A stretch of DNA of 64,000 nucleotides from Paenibacillus plantiphilus (GCF_927798095.1 NZ_CAKMMF010000006.1:7052-71051); one strand, 5' to 3'. Shown: positions 38,120 through 47,266, counted from the stretch's first letter. Numbers and translations are program-made. Notes: generated from the letters alone by a model not told the origin.

Positions 38120-38897
38120 CCATGGCATCCTCTCGCGGCTGGAGGACTCAGGCACTTTTATGGTCACAGCTCATGAACGGGGCTGGCTGAAGACGATGCT
38201 GCTGCATCCGGCAGCTCCTGATGCTTTTGCACCTGAGACGTTGAAGAAGCTGGCTTCGATTCTGGAGCAGGAACAGCCGTTCATTATTGAAGAGGATCTG
38301 ATCGAGAAAGCCCGCAGCATGGAGCGGCAGGTATACCATCCCCACCTGCGAACCCTCCGCCGGATCATAGTGAACCGAAGCGGCATCCGTCTCGGTTATA
38401 CCGTCAAGAGCGGGCAAGCCCATCAAGAGCAAGAGGGACTCCCCTATAAGCTTGAATATTCCATGGTGAAGCGAGAATGGTATTTGCTCTGGTATCACAT
38501 GAGGAATGGCTCCATGATGAGCACGAGGCTGGCGAAGATCGCCGCGATTGCAGAGCTTCCGCTGGCTGCTGATCACGCGGAGCGATTGTTGGCCGATATC
38601 CAAGCGAAGCTGCATAAACGCATGGCGAGCGCGAAGATACAAGTGATGCAGGAATACAACCGTGAGCTGTCACGTATTCTGTATGCTTTCTCCTGCTTCG
38701 AAAAGGACGTCGACTACCATGCCGATACCGATTGCTATACGATTGCATTGCGCTTCGCCAATAATGAAAGCGAATATGTGCTGTCCAAAATCCGCTTCCT
38801 CGGCAAACGGGTCAAGATTGTGGACGGCAAGCTGCTGCAGCGCCGAATGTATGAATCAGCAACCAAAGCGCTGCAGCTGTATGGAGCGACAGAATGA
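38094..38897 (+). CDS. Second WYL-type regulator-like protein
   Basis: A 267-residue protein overlapping the end of the first WYL gene by 26 bp. It lacks an obvious helix-turn-helix. The core resembles a WYL domain: RRIIVNRSGIRLGYTVKSG near residue 90, then KREWYLLWYHMRNG near 125, where WYL proteins have the arginine/tryptophan-tyrosine-leucine strand. A helical and beta C-terminal extension follows. It probably forms a complex with the first protein, the long partner binding DNA and this one extending ligand sensing. The ATG at 38094 is preceded by GGAAGGAG at some distance; an earlier start at 38064 would overlap more. Confidence 0.78.
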   Translation: MNLFEKIFNHGILSRLEDSGTFMVTAHERGWLKTMLLHPAAPDAFAPETLKKLASILEQEQPFIIEEDLIEKARSMERQVYHPHLRTLRRIIVNRSGIRLGYTVKSGQAHQEQEGLPYKLEYSMVKREWYLLWYHMRNGSMMSTRLAKIAAIAELPLAADHAERLLADIQAKLHKRMASAKIQVMQEYNRELSRILYAFSCFEKDVDYHADTDCYTIALRFANNESEYVLSKIRFLGKRVKIVDGKLLQRRMYESATKALQLYGATE

Positions 38898-38991
38898 ACT
38901 CAACCGTTTAGCCAATGAATACGATTGCACCATCACGCTAGAGCGCAGGCCACTCATTCTTCGACTAGTATGCGCGGCGAAGTCCCCTTGA
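38881..38991 (+). pseudogene. Short frame at the end of the WYL pair, perhaps a cut-off third gene
   Basis: A 36-codon frame beginning MERQNELNRLANEYDC, followed by TITLERRPLILRLVC. It overlaps the end of the second WYL gene by 17 bp and the end of the convergent permease gene by 38 bp. The sequence looks protein-like but lacks a ribosome site. It may be the first part of a third gene that was lost when the ABC transporter block came to lie here, or chance. Confidence 0.25.
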
Positions 38992-41347
38992 TCACCCTCG
39001 AAGACAGCCATGAGCCAAGGAAAGCCGCGATCAAACTCGTTGCAGCCATTGCAACTATGCCTCCCCAGCTTAGAATTAGAGGCAGCTCAACGAGGCCGTA
39101 ATTCACGAGCACGCTTCCCAGCATGAACGGCAGCACATAGACGCCGATGAATACGCCCAAAGCAGTTCCCAAGGCAGCAACCGCCACAATTCCCAACGTC
39201 ACTGAAATACGAATTTTGTTAGCGGTCATTCCGATGGATTTATAGATGCCGTAGGTTTTGCCCTCTTTTCTGATACTGATCCGGCAGGTCGTATAGATGA
39301 TAATGAAGGTAACGAATAGAAACAGCAATCCCATTAAGCTCATCGGGACGATAAGTACAGATACCGCCTCCTTATAAACAGCGTCCAATAATGTCTGCTG
39401 CGTTACAGCCGATACGGATTCCCCTTGCTTCGCATTCAGCGCTTTAACAAACGCATCCGACTGTTCACTATCATGAAGATTGATCAAGCTGATCTCCATA
39501 TCGTTATAATCAGCATTGTGCATCCTTATTGTGTCAGCGGTCATTCTAGCTGAATAAGACATGTTCGCAATTGCTTGGTAGATACCGGTCACTGCAAGGT
39601 TGTACTTGTGCCCCTGTACATACACCTCCACCACATCGCCGATCTCCTTTCCAAGCTCCCGCGAGACATTGACGCCTATCGCTATTTCATTCTTATTGCG
39701 AGGGTTATGCCCTTTTAATACGGTATAGCCCATCTCCTCATAGCTGCCGTCAACTACTGACGTATTGATGTTCAATGAACGAGCATCCGCATATGGAATT
39801 ACGCTGTTGGCATACCCGATCCATCCGATATTTTTAATTCTGGAATCAGCCAGCAGCTCCTGCTCGAACTTCTCACGGGAAAAGGCCGCTTTGTTCACGA
39901 TGGTTACAGCGATATCAGAGGAATCGTAGCCCCATAATGATGCGGTCTGCTTGATTGAAAATATACTGTTCATCAGAATGAAACCCAGCACTAGCACAGC
40001 AGTTGTAACCGTCGCCAGAATCAACATAAGAAGCGAACCCTTCCGATGCTTTTGAATATGTCTGAAGCCCAGCACAGCAGCAACCGGGAATCTGCCGAAG
40101 CCCCTGCCTCTGCTCTCAGCTCCTCCTGCAAGCAGCCGCCCTGTCAATTTGCTGCTCTCCTCCTCGGACATGCCGTATCTGATCGCCTGTACAGGCTGTA
40201 CGGAGCGAGCTTTATTCGTATGAAACAGCACACATATAATGACCAGCAGGAACATGGCAGCGCCAATAACGATGGCTTCGGCCGTCCCTTGCAAACTGAT
40301 GTCATTATGCTCTGTTCGCAATACCGAGAGCGAGCTCGCCACAATCAAGCGGGAGATCCAGTTGCTAGCCATTAGTCCGGGAATGACAGCAATGCTGGCC
40401 AGACAAGCATATTGAAGAACATAGGCCGCAATGATTTTGTTCGCTGTCAGACCAATCGTCTTCAGCACGCCAATCGTTCTGTATTGGGATAGAATGGCGT
40501 CGGAGATTGTGAAGCCAATCGTGTACAGAGCTACCAGCATCATCACAATGCCTAGAAAAACCATAATGAAACCAATCACTTGGTTAATAATAAGATAGAA
40601 GGAAGCAATCTCTTCGAATTCCATTTTGGATTCCAGATATGGGCTGCCAAGAGCCTGTTCGAATCTCTCCCAGTAGCCTCCCTGTTCCTCATAGTCTTCG
40701 AATCGAAGCGCCAGCATGTACTTGTCAGTACCCGGCATCTCTTGAAGCTGTTCCTTGTAATCCTCATTATTCATCCAGATGCGCGCACTCGTAGCGAATG
40801 GTCCTCCAAAAGGGATATCGATCACAACGGCTGATATTGTCAGCTCGAATCGATGATTACCCGTATTGAATTCTATCGTATCGCCTGCATGAAGCCCATG
40901 GGAGGAAGCGAGCGAGGTCGGAACCCAGACCGTCCCTTGCTCTGGCTGCTCGCTCTTTGCGCCCTGCGCGACTGCCAGATTGTCTACTCGGGGAGGAGTC
41001 CCTTGCGTATCCATCATGTACAAATACATATTCGCAGTCTCTTTGCCTTGATAATTAATGCCTGATAAACTGCGATAAGGCATCAGCTCGGATGCAGTTA
41101 CCCCTTCCTGCTTCTTCCACCAATCATGGACGAATTGCGGGTCATGCAATCCAGCTCCAAGCAGGAGCAGCTGATGAGAGCCGTTCTCTGCGTTATGTCT
41201 ATCTGTGAAAATATTCGACGTATTGGAGATGACAGCTGACGAGGTCGCAAGGAGCAGCGTTGACAGCAGAATAAGCAGGGCGATCAGCCCGTTCTGCAGC
41301 TTCTTCTTTCTCAGATAGGCCCGCGAGAGAGTCCAAACAGCTAACAT
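38954..41347 (-). CDS. FtsX/MacB-type ABC transporter permease
   Basis: A 797-residue membrane protein. One helix lies at about 20-42, then a large extracytoplasmic domain. Three helices follow around 255-380, a fourth near 435-460, a second external domain, and three final helices around 655-780. This is the duplicated FtsX layout of permeases of about 800 residues that work in resistance or lipoprotein/peptide handling. The cytoplasmic loops carry SQYRTIGVLKTIGLTANK and KTYGIYKSIGMTANK, the coupling motifs for the ATPase. It follows the ATPase gene by five bases. Confidence 0.9.
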   Translation of the reverse strand: MLAVWTLSRAYLRKKKLQNGLIALLILLSTLLLATSSAVISNTSNIFTDRHNAENGSHQLLLLGAGLHDPQFVHDWWKKQEGVTASELMPYRSLSGINYQGKETANMYLYMMDTQGTPPRVDNLAVAQGAKSEQPEQGTVWVPTSLASSHGLHAGDTIEFNTGNHRFELTISAVVIDIPFGGPFATSARIWMNNEDYKEQLQEMPGTDKYMLALRFEDYEEQGGYWERFEQALGSPYLESKMEFEEIASFYLIINQVIGFIMVFLGIVMMLVALYTIGFTISDAILSQYRTIGVLKTIGLTANKIIAAYVLQYACLASIAVIPGLMASNWISRLIVASSLSVLRTEHNDISLQGTAEAIVIGAAMFLLVIICVLFHTNKARSVQPVQAIRYGMSEEESSKLTGRLLAGGAESRGRGFGRFPVAAVLGFRHIQKHRKGSLLMLILATVTTAVLVLGFILMNSIFSIKQTASLWGYDSSDIAVTIVNKAAFSREKFEQELLADSRIKNIGWIGYANSVIPYADARSLNINTSVVDGSYEEMGYTVLKGHNPRNKNEIAIGVNVSRELGKEIGDVVEVYVQGHKYNLAVTGIYQAIANMSYSARMTADTIRMHNADYNDMEISLINLHDSEQSDAFVKALNAKQGESVSAVTQQTLLDAVYKEAVSVLIVPMSLMGLLFLFVTFIIIYTTCRISIRKEGKTYGIYKSIGMTANKIRISVTLGIVAVAALGTALGVFIGVYVLPFMLGSVLVNYGLVELPLILSWGGIVAMAATSLIAAFLGSWLSSRVIKGTSPRILVEE

Positions 41348-41352
41348 AGCGT

Positions 41353-42111
41353 CTACTCCCTTCCCGCAACGAACGAGAAGATGATGCTCTCGCGTTCTTG
41401 AGTATCCTGCTGGAACTTGTCGAACTCCAGCACACCGCCGATTTTGCCATCCCGAATGTAGATGAGCCTGTCAGCACGACAAGCTGCCTTCATATCATGT
41501 GTAACCATGACAACAGTCTGCCCCTTGCGGTTCATGTCTGTCAGAATATTAAGAACGGCGACCCCATGATCGTAATTCAAGCTCCCTGTCGGTTCATCTG
41601 CGAAAATAACGTCCGGCGCATTGATCAGCGCTCTGGCGATAGCCGCTCTCTGCTGCTGACCGCCTGATGTTTGCGATGGCAAGCGATGCTGCTGTCCCGC
41701 AATGTCCAGCTCATTCATAAGTGAAAGCGCCCTGCTCTGCACCTCATGCCTGGATTGACCGGCAACATAGCCAGGCAGCGCAATATTCTCGTAGATCGTC
41801 AGGTCAGGGGCCAGATTGATGCTCTGATAGATATAGCCAATCCTCTTCGCCCTGAAATCTGCCAGCCTCTTCTCATTGAAATTATCTGTACGCTGCTCGC
41901 GAAAATACACCTCGCCCGCAGTTACACGATCCAGCCCGCTCAACAAATAAAGCAGGGTGGACTTTCCCGAGCCGGAATTCCCCATAATGACAGTGAAATC
42001 CCCTTCATAAATGTCCAGATCGATATTTCTGATCGCATGGTATTGCTCGCTTCCCGTTGAATAGGTCTTGCACAGGTTCACTGCGCGAATAATTGTTCTC
42101 TTCGGCATCAT
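41353..42111 (-). CDS. ABC transporter ATP-binding protein (MacB/LolD type)
   Basis: A 252-residue ATPase. Walker A is GNSGSGKST near residue 45, the signature TSGGQQQR near 145 (serine-glycine pair kept, first residue changed), and Walker B VIFADEPTG. The GSLNYDHG segment after Walker B is typical of the LolD/MacB class that works with FtsX-like permeases. GGGAGGG precedes the ATG at 42111. It is followed at once by the permease gene; together they form a mechanotransmission-type complex. Confidence 0.94.
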   Translation of the reverse strand: MMPKRTIIRAVNLCKTYSTGSEQYHAIRNIDLDIYEGDFTVIMGNSGSGKSTLLYLLSGLDRVTAGEVYFREQRTDNFNEKRLADFRAKRIGYIYQSINLAPDLTIYENIALPGYVAGQSRHEVQSRALSLMNELDIAGQQHRLPSQTSGGQQQRAAIARALINAPDVIFADEPTGSLNYDHGVAVLNILTDMNRKGQTVVMVTHDMKAACRADRLIYIRDGKIGGVLEFDKFQQDTQERESIIFSFVAGRE

Positions 42112-42205
42112 CAAGCCCTCCCGAAATCTAGTTCTGACATCATTCTAAAGGGCCGATCTTAAAGAATCGTTATCAACTTATTAATAAATCCTTACAGACG
42201 CTGCT

Positions 42206-43660
42206 TTATAGTAAAGGAATCGTGAAATAAAAGACTGTCCCCTGCCCTTTCACGCTCTTAAAGGAAATCGTCCCCCCATGAGCTTCAACAATATGCTTGC
42301 AAATAGACAATCCAAGCCCTGTCCCTTCACTTCCGGGTTTAGCAGAATCAGCATTCCCTTTCCCTTGATAATATCGTTCAAATATAAACGGCATATCCTG
42401 AGGAAGAATGCCTCCGCCCGTATCGGCAATGGTGACCCGCAGCTCTTCCCGTTCCAGCTCTGCATTCATGCTGATCGTATCGCTGGCTGAGGTGTGCTTC
42501 AATGCATTGGCAACCAAATTCGAGATGACCTGCTCCAGCCGATTGGCGTCCACAGCAATCAGCACGTTCGGAATATCCGCCGGTTCCTGGAATGCAACAC
42601 CCGTCGTACGGACATAATGGGCAATCGGCTCAATAATCGCCTGTATAACGCTTCTGCTATATTGCTCTGCCGGATGGACCGAAATCTGTCCCAATTCTTT
42701 GAGCGCATGGATCAGGAGATCTTCTACAAGTCTCGTCATCTTGTCCGTATTGCTCTCCATAATTGCGATATAGGTCATAACTGCAGGCATATCGGGACAT
42801 ACACCGTCCCTTATCGCCTCGATATAGGCTTTTAATGTAGTCAGCGGTGTCTTAATATCATGCGAAATGTTCGTGATCAGCTCTTTTTGCGCCTTGTCCT
42901 GCTCATTCCTTCGGTTGTGAAGCGTCATAATTTCCATTCTCATCTGGTCGAACATGGCATAGACCTCGCCGATCTCATCCATTCTGCCATACTCGGTCTT
43001 TTGCCCATAATCCCCTCTCAGAATCGCTTCCGAATAGTCCTTCAGCTTATAAATGGGCTGTATAATATCCCGGTTCATTCTGCGTCTCATCATGAGCAGA
43101 AGCAGGAGCACGGCAATGATGGAGAGCGCCATTAAGAGATACGGCAGCAGCGAGAGCTTGGATTGCGGCTCTATGACGATCGCACTGGCAGGCAGAGTGA
43201 AGACTGCATTCCCAACCTGTGCCGAGGCTGCTTCATCCACCACTGGAAAAGCGACCCTATACGTATCCTTGTCTACTCTTGCCGCATAAAGATCATAGTG
43301 AAGCGACGTTCTGGGGTCCAGTCGCTCCACGGACCGCTTGTCCTTGTCCGCTGCGGACGACGAATCGTATACAATACCGCCATCCAGCCCCGCAACAATC
43401 AGTTGAATGCCTTTGTCGCCGCTCATCCGTTGCAGCGTCTCCCGCACCGCGCTGTCATGCTGAATAGCGCCATGATAACGCTCAAGATAGAGCATCATGT
43501 CGCTCACGATCAGCCGCGCTTGATTGATTGCATAGTGGGGCTGTGTCTCATCGTTCCCACTGCTGCTATTCCCGTACAGATAGATTCCGCAGCCTGCAAT
43601 GATTAGCAGTCCGATCAGAATAGCTGTGATTCCCCGTCTAAACCAGCTGCTTGAAGTCAT
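42206..43660 (-). CDS. Sensor histidine kinase linked to the ABC transporter
   Basis: The protein has 484 residues. A first helix (about 10-29) and an extracytoplasmic part with a Cache- or PAS-like look (GIQLIVAGLDGGIVYD) are followed by a second helix (about 172-192). HAMP, the phosphoacceptor ITNISHDIKTPLTTLKAY near residue 268, and the ATPase domain (DTGGGI, GTGLGLSI) follow. It lies 94 bp upstream of the ATPase gene and 19 bp after the response regulator, so all four genes read one way and probably form one regulated unit. Confidence 0.93.
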   Translation of the reverse strand: MTSSSWFRRGITAILIGLLIIAGCGIYLYGNSSSGNDETQPHYAINQARLIVSDMMLYLERYHGAIQHDSAVRETLQRMSGDKGIQLIVAGLDGGIVYDSSSAADKDKRSVERLDPRTSLHYDLYAARVDKDTYRVAFPVVDEAASAQVGNAVFTLPASAIVIEPQSKLSLLPYLLMALSIIAVLLLLLMMRRRMNRDIIQPIYKLKDYSEAILRGDYGQKTEYGRMDEIGEVYAMFDQMRMEIMTLHNRRNEQDKAQKELITNISHDIKTPLTTLKAYIEAIRDGVCPDMPAVMTYIAIMESNTDKMTRLVEDLLIHALKELGQISVHPAEQYSRSVIQAIIEPIAHYVRTTGVAFQEPADIPNVLIAVDANRLEQVISNLVANALKHTSASDTISMNAELEREELRVTIADTGGGILPQDMPFIFERYYQGKGNADSAKPGSEGTGLGLSICKHIVEAHGGTISFKSVKGQGTVFYFTIPLL

Positions 43661-43679
43661 CGCTATCCCCCGCTTCCTC

Positions 43680-44390
43680 TCATTCCGCGCTGAACTTGTA
43701 GCCTACGCCCCACACGGTTCGAATGTGAACAGGATTGGACGGATCGGCTTCCAGCTTCTCCCGCAGTCTGCGAATATAGACGGTAATTGTATTCTCATCG
43801 CCGTAGGATTGGAATCCCCATATGGCATCCAGAAGCTGGCTCTTGGAGAACACCTGATTCTTATGCTCCGCCAGGAAGAACAGCAGCTCATATTCCTTTG
43901 CTGAGAGTGAAACCTCCTTGTCCTCTACCGCTACCTTGTATGCCCTCTTGTCCATCACGATAGCTCCTGCGCGCACAATCCCCTCTTCCTCCTTCTTCTT
44001 ATTCGTCATGCTGCCTATGCCGTCTGTTCTGCGCAAATTGGCATTGACTCTTGCAACCAGCTCACTTAGCGAGAAGGGCTTCGTCATATAATCATCCGCG
44101 CCAAAGCCAAGTCCGAGAACTTTGTCCGTATCGCTCCCTCTCGCGCTAAGAATTAGAATAGGCGTCTCATGCCGCTCTCGAATTTGACGACACAGGTCGA
44201 TGCCATCAGCGTCAGGGAGCATAATGTCCAGAATGATAAAATCCGGCTGTAAACGCTCAATCATACGGAGTCCTTCCTCGCCCGACTCAGCAGTATGAGG
44301 CTCATAGCCGTTGACCAGCAAATAATCCATCAAAATGCGTGAAATATCCTTCTCATCCTCGATGATGAGTATCCTTCTAGCTCGATTCAT
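43680..44390 (-). CDS. OmpR-family response regulator linked to the ABC transporter
   Basis: The protein has 236 residues. The receiver has IEDEKDIS, the phosphorylated aspartate in IILDIMLPDADG near residue 55, and LSARGSD with the switch residue. The winged helix ends with VYIRRLREKLE and TVWGVGYKFS. First gene of the cluster. It is of the VanR/BceR-like type that controls ABC resistance transporters; the inducing compound is unknown. Confidence 0.94.
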   Translation of the reverse strand: MNRARRILIIEDEKDISRILMDYLLVNGYEPHTAESGEEGLRMIERLQPDFIILDIMLPDADGIDLCRQIRERHETPILILSARGSDTDKVLGLGFGADDYMTKPFSLSELVARVNANLRRTDGIGSMTNKKKEEEGIVRAGAIVMDKRAYKVAVEDKEVSLSAKEYELLFFLAEHKNQVFSKSQLLDAIWGFQSYGDENTITVYIRRLREKLEADPSNPVHIRTVWGVGYKFSAE

Positions 44391-44627
44391 CGCTCATTCT
44401 CCGTTAGGTTGAATTATTTTATATCGTCTATCTATACCTTCATACTCTCTGGAGCAATTCTTCTACATACACGCATAGTAACCGCTTTTCTATCTCCATA
44501 ATGAATTCGTGAGGCAGCATGCATTTCCTTTTTTTGTTCCAAGCCCCCGTGCCAGTCTCTTATAAAAGGATTTTGTCTGATTGGCATGTCCAGACATGAA
44601 AGAGAACCATCCGGTTGGATGGTTCTC

Positions 44628-44947
44628 AGGCTGTTGAAAAAGTCTACGAGACGGTTCCCCGTCGGTAAGCTGCTCCAACCGTTGCTTGCATCTGCGTTAC
44701 TGCAAAAATACAGTTAACATGGCCAAAGGTGGCCATTTCAAGCCACTTACCTGCAAAAGTACAGTAAAAAATCAAAAAAATACGGTATATGCTGGTTTCC
44801 GGTGATCGTTGATGTATAATTGCCGTTACTTCGGCTCTGGGCAGCTATATTGGATGCAAGAGAGGTACTTTTGCAGTTATATGCAGAATGATAGTAGGTG
44901 TAATTGGAATTTCAGGCGCATTGTCCATCGGGCTTTCTCGACAGTCT
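44628..44947 (-). mobile_element. 320-bp non-autonomous element (MITE-like, family B, copy 2)
   Basis: The ends AGGCTGTTGAAAAAGTC and, inverted, AGACTGTCGAGAAAGCCC match those of copy 1 at 33.2 kb; the interior matches in opposite orientation with many substitutions and one block missing. Here the inverted similarity runs further outwards through GGATGGTTCTC on both sides. The left flank therefore forms a perfect GAGAACCATCC hairpin at 44602-44627, which could also terminate transcription. Confidence 0.78.
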
Positions 44948-44989
44948 GAGAACCATCCGGATGGATGCTTCACTTTCATTGTTAGAGAC

Positions 44990-45346
44990 TTATCGAAATG
45001 AATTTAGAATCTCTGCTGTTATACGATGTACAGCCTTAATCTCTTCCAGAGATCTATTTCTCAATGCTTCATTATGAATAGTGAGGATATATTGTTTATC
45101 CACCTCATCCTCTCGGATTCCAGGAAGTCCAAATTCATCAAAATTGATGAATTGATTGTAGTCCACCCCGAGGGCAGCTATGATTTTCTCCAGTGAATCG
45201 ATGGAGATATTACGCGTTCCTCTCTCAACAGCTCCGATATACTGATACATGAGCTGTGCTTTCTCAGCTAATTCTTCCTGAGTCAGGCCCTGCTGTTTAC
45301 GAATGAAACGAACTTTCTCTCCAATTAATTTTCGCAGAACTGTCAT
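44990..45346 (-). CDS. XRE-family helix-turn-helix regulator
   Basis: A 118-residue protein. The DNA-binding domain (about residues 8-65) has KQQGLTQEELAEKAQL and GAVERGTRNISIDSLEKI. The C-terminal half is helical (NRSLEEIKAVHRITAEIL) and may dimerise. GAGGTGGG precedes the ATG. It lies 74 bp from the target duplication of the IS1595-like insertion. Before that insertion it would have been divergent from the LytTR-like frame at 47267, with a 28-bp palindrome between them. Confidence 0.88.
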   Translation of the reverse strand: MTVLRKLIGEKVRFIRKQQGLTQEELAEKAQLMYQYIGAVERGTRNISIDSLEKIIAALGVDYNQFINFDEFGLPGIREDEVDKQYILTIHNEALRNRSLEEIKAVHRITAEILNSFR

Positions 45347-45487
45347 TTATCCCACCTCAATATAATGAGCGTAGGTAATTTGATCAAAAATTATAAGCCT
45401 CCCATTAGATTTATTTATTAATTATAAGGCTATGTTAAATCTAATTGTTGATTACTGACCAAGTAAAAACCGCCTTCAATAAGGCGG

Positions 45488-46021
45488 TCAAATAGCGAGT
45501 TGGATATCTTCAAATGGTACGTATTTGTTAGGTTCAATTTCTTTATACACCCGAACGTAAGTTACATTAAAGGTCGGAAAAGGTGCTAATGCATTTCTCG
45601 ATGCGAATTCCATTTCTTTAATTTCCGATTCTTTCATACCCCAGTAAGTCTGACCTAAAGTCAAATGAGAATGATAGTTATCCAACTCAAAATAACGTTT
45701 GATAAGCTCAGGCGAGGGTGATACCGTTTCTACCAGCAGTTTGTGCAATTCGTAAATCTCTTTCGATTGAACGCCCAGGAATACAACCGCAGTTCCGAAC
45801 GTTGCAGGCTCTGTAAGCGACAATTGGAAACTTTGCACGGATGAGCAAGCTTCTCGCACTTTATCAAGCCATATCATATCTTCGGTAAGTCCACCTTGAG
45901 CCTTCACAGTGATGTGAGGCTCGACAACTTCCCTAAGCCGATTGCTATCCCAACGATTACGAAATAATGCTATTTGTTCTTTGTACTCATCAGGGGGAAC
46001 AATACCAAGAAAATATTGCAC
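45488..46021 (-). CDS. 2H phosphoesterase (2'-5' RNA ligase-like), passenger of the insertion sequence
   Basis: A 177-residue protein with the two catalytic HxT motifs: EPHITVKA near residue 35 and SHLTLGQTYWG near 120. Members cleave or form 2'-5' or cyclic phosphodiester bonds in RNA fragments and nucleotides (ThpR/YjcG-like). It starts with GTG at 46021 and has a weak ribosome site. It lies within the terminal inverted repeats of the IS1595-like element, downstream of the transposase, so it moved with the element. A role for the element, or for the host against RNA-targeting defence, can only be guessed. Confidence 0.85.
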   Translation of the reverse strand: MQYFLGIVPPDEYKEQIALFRNRWDSNRLREVVEPHITVKAQGGLTEDMIWLDKVREACSSVQSFQLSLTEPATFGTAVVFLGVQSKEIYELHKLLVETVSPSPELIKRYFELDNYHSHLTLGQTYWGMKESEIKEMEFASRNALAPFPTFNVTYVRVYKEIEPNKYVPFEDIQLAI

Positions 46022-46056
46022 TTTCGCACCATCTTTCTAAGAATTTGAGTTTCAAT

Positions 46057-47124
46057 TTAGCAAGAATACGATGCTTGACGGAGATGAACGTTTGTCTCCT
46101 TTACAGCAAATAGACATGATAATACTAACATATTTTTCTTGTTCGATGAGGTGTTTTCATATTCCTTGCTGTCTATAAAGCGAAACCATGCCAAATAATG
46201 TTGCAAATATTTAGTTGCAACACCATTGAAGCGGTCCATCCATTTCTTCAAGCGGCTGTGATAGCTGTTTACGTTTTGGATGTGGTATACGCCTTTGACA
46301 CGCTGTTTTCCATCGGACTTGAAACGGTAATGAGCCAAACCTTTTGAATTCGCATAAGAGCTGAATGCCCTCCACGAATCCGTGCAGAGCACGTTTGAGT
46401 CGGATAGATGTCCGCCAATCGCTTCATCCAACTTCGTTGTCTTAATACGCCCACGTCCAAGAACGCCAGAGTAGGTCATCTTCTGACGGTCACGGGCTAC
46501 GAGGACGCAAACCTGGTCGTTGCTTATTCCACGGTATTTGGATTTGCCGCCGCGTTTTCGAGGCTTTCGTTCAACGAGATTCCGCTTGCCTTCTTCAGAG
46601 AACAGGAAATAGGTTTCGTCCATTTCGACGATACCTTGGAACTCTTCAGTTGGTATTTGCTTCAGCGCGGCGAGTATTTTGTGCCGCCAGTAAAACAAGG
46701 TGACATGTGTAACTTCACCAAGCAACTCTTCGGCACATTTCCTTAGCGAATAACCTTCAATCATGAATTCAATGAAACGAACTCAAAGATGAGGTCTACG
46801 TGTGCGCTGAAGAGGGGTGTTTGTGAGGTCATTAAACGTTTGAAGGCAGGATTTACAACGGTAACGCTGCCGTTTGACCATGCCAGCACGTGTTGTTACA
46901 GCATACTTCCCAAAACGCACGACAGAATGGGTTTGGCAATGCGGACACACAAGTCCATCCTTGTGCTTCTGCTCTTGAATTTCATCAATTGCTCGAACTG
47001 GAGCCGACATGCCCTTGGTTCGGGATTGCAAGAAGTAGATAAGCTCCCGCTTACCGTTATCGTCCAAAGTATCGGCAATTTTCTTCAGTTCCTTTAAATC
47101 CATAGGTAAATCATCTCCGAACAA
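46057..47124 (-). pseudogene. IS1595-family transposase interrupted by an in-frame stop
   Basis: The frame from 47124 encodes an N-terminal part with a zinc ribbon: VCPHCQTHSVVRFGKY near residue 50 and RCKSC near 90. A TGA stands at 46785-46783 after RTRRPHL. The same frame continues without a shift into VRFIEF and the ISXO2-like DDE domain, with EMDETYFLF, a CTDSW segment and HIQNVNSYHSRLKKWM. The stop is where the family usually has tryptophan (TGG to TGA). Without readthrough the transposase is dead. Together the parts would give about 355 residues, a normal length. Confidence 0.9.
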
Positions 47125-47187
47125 GTGATATTACCTCTAATATAGAACATTTGTTCGTAAATATCAACATTAAGGTTTAACATAGCC

Positions 47188-47215
47188 AATTATAAAACTT
47201 ATAAGTTTTATAATT
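47188..47215 (+). promoter_or_regulatory. 28-bp perfect palindrome at the insertion target
   Basis: AATTATAAAACTTA is followed directly by its exact reverse complement. The first eight bases are the target duplication of the IS. It lay between the divergent XRE gene and the LytTR-like frame before insertion, as an operator would. Confidence 0.55.
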
Positions 47216-47266
47216 GTATAAAGAACATTCAATTCCCTCATAGATTGGAGATTAGTAGAAGAGTAT

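Larger units (their letters stand above)
45428..47187 (-). mobile_element. IS1595-like insertion sequence with a passenger gene (1760 bp)
   Basis: Both ends begin GGCTATGTTAAA and stay alike for about 25 bases with three mismatches. The element is flanked by perfect 8-bp direct repeats AATTATAA at 45420-45427 and 47188-47195. Inside are a zinc-ribbon/ISXO2-type transposase interrupted by one stop codon and a 2H phosphoesterase gene, both on the minus strand. An 8-bp duplication agrees with the IS1595 family. Confidence 0.9.

Noticed and set aside
46764-46785. Programmed frameshift in the IS1595-like transposase
   Set aside because: Both parts are in the same frame; only an in-frame stop separates them.
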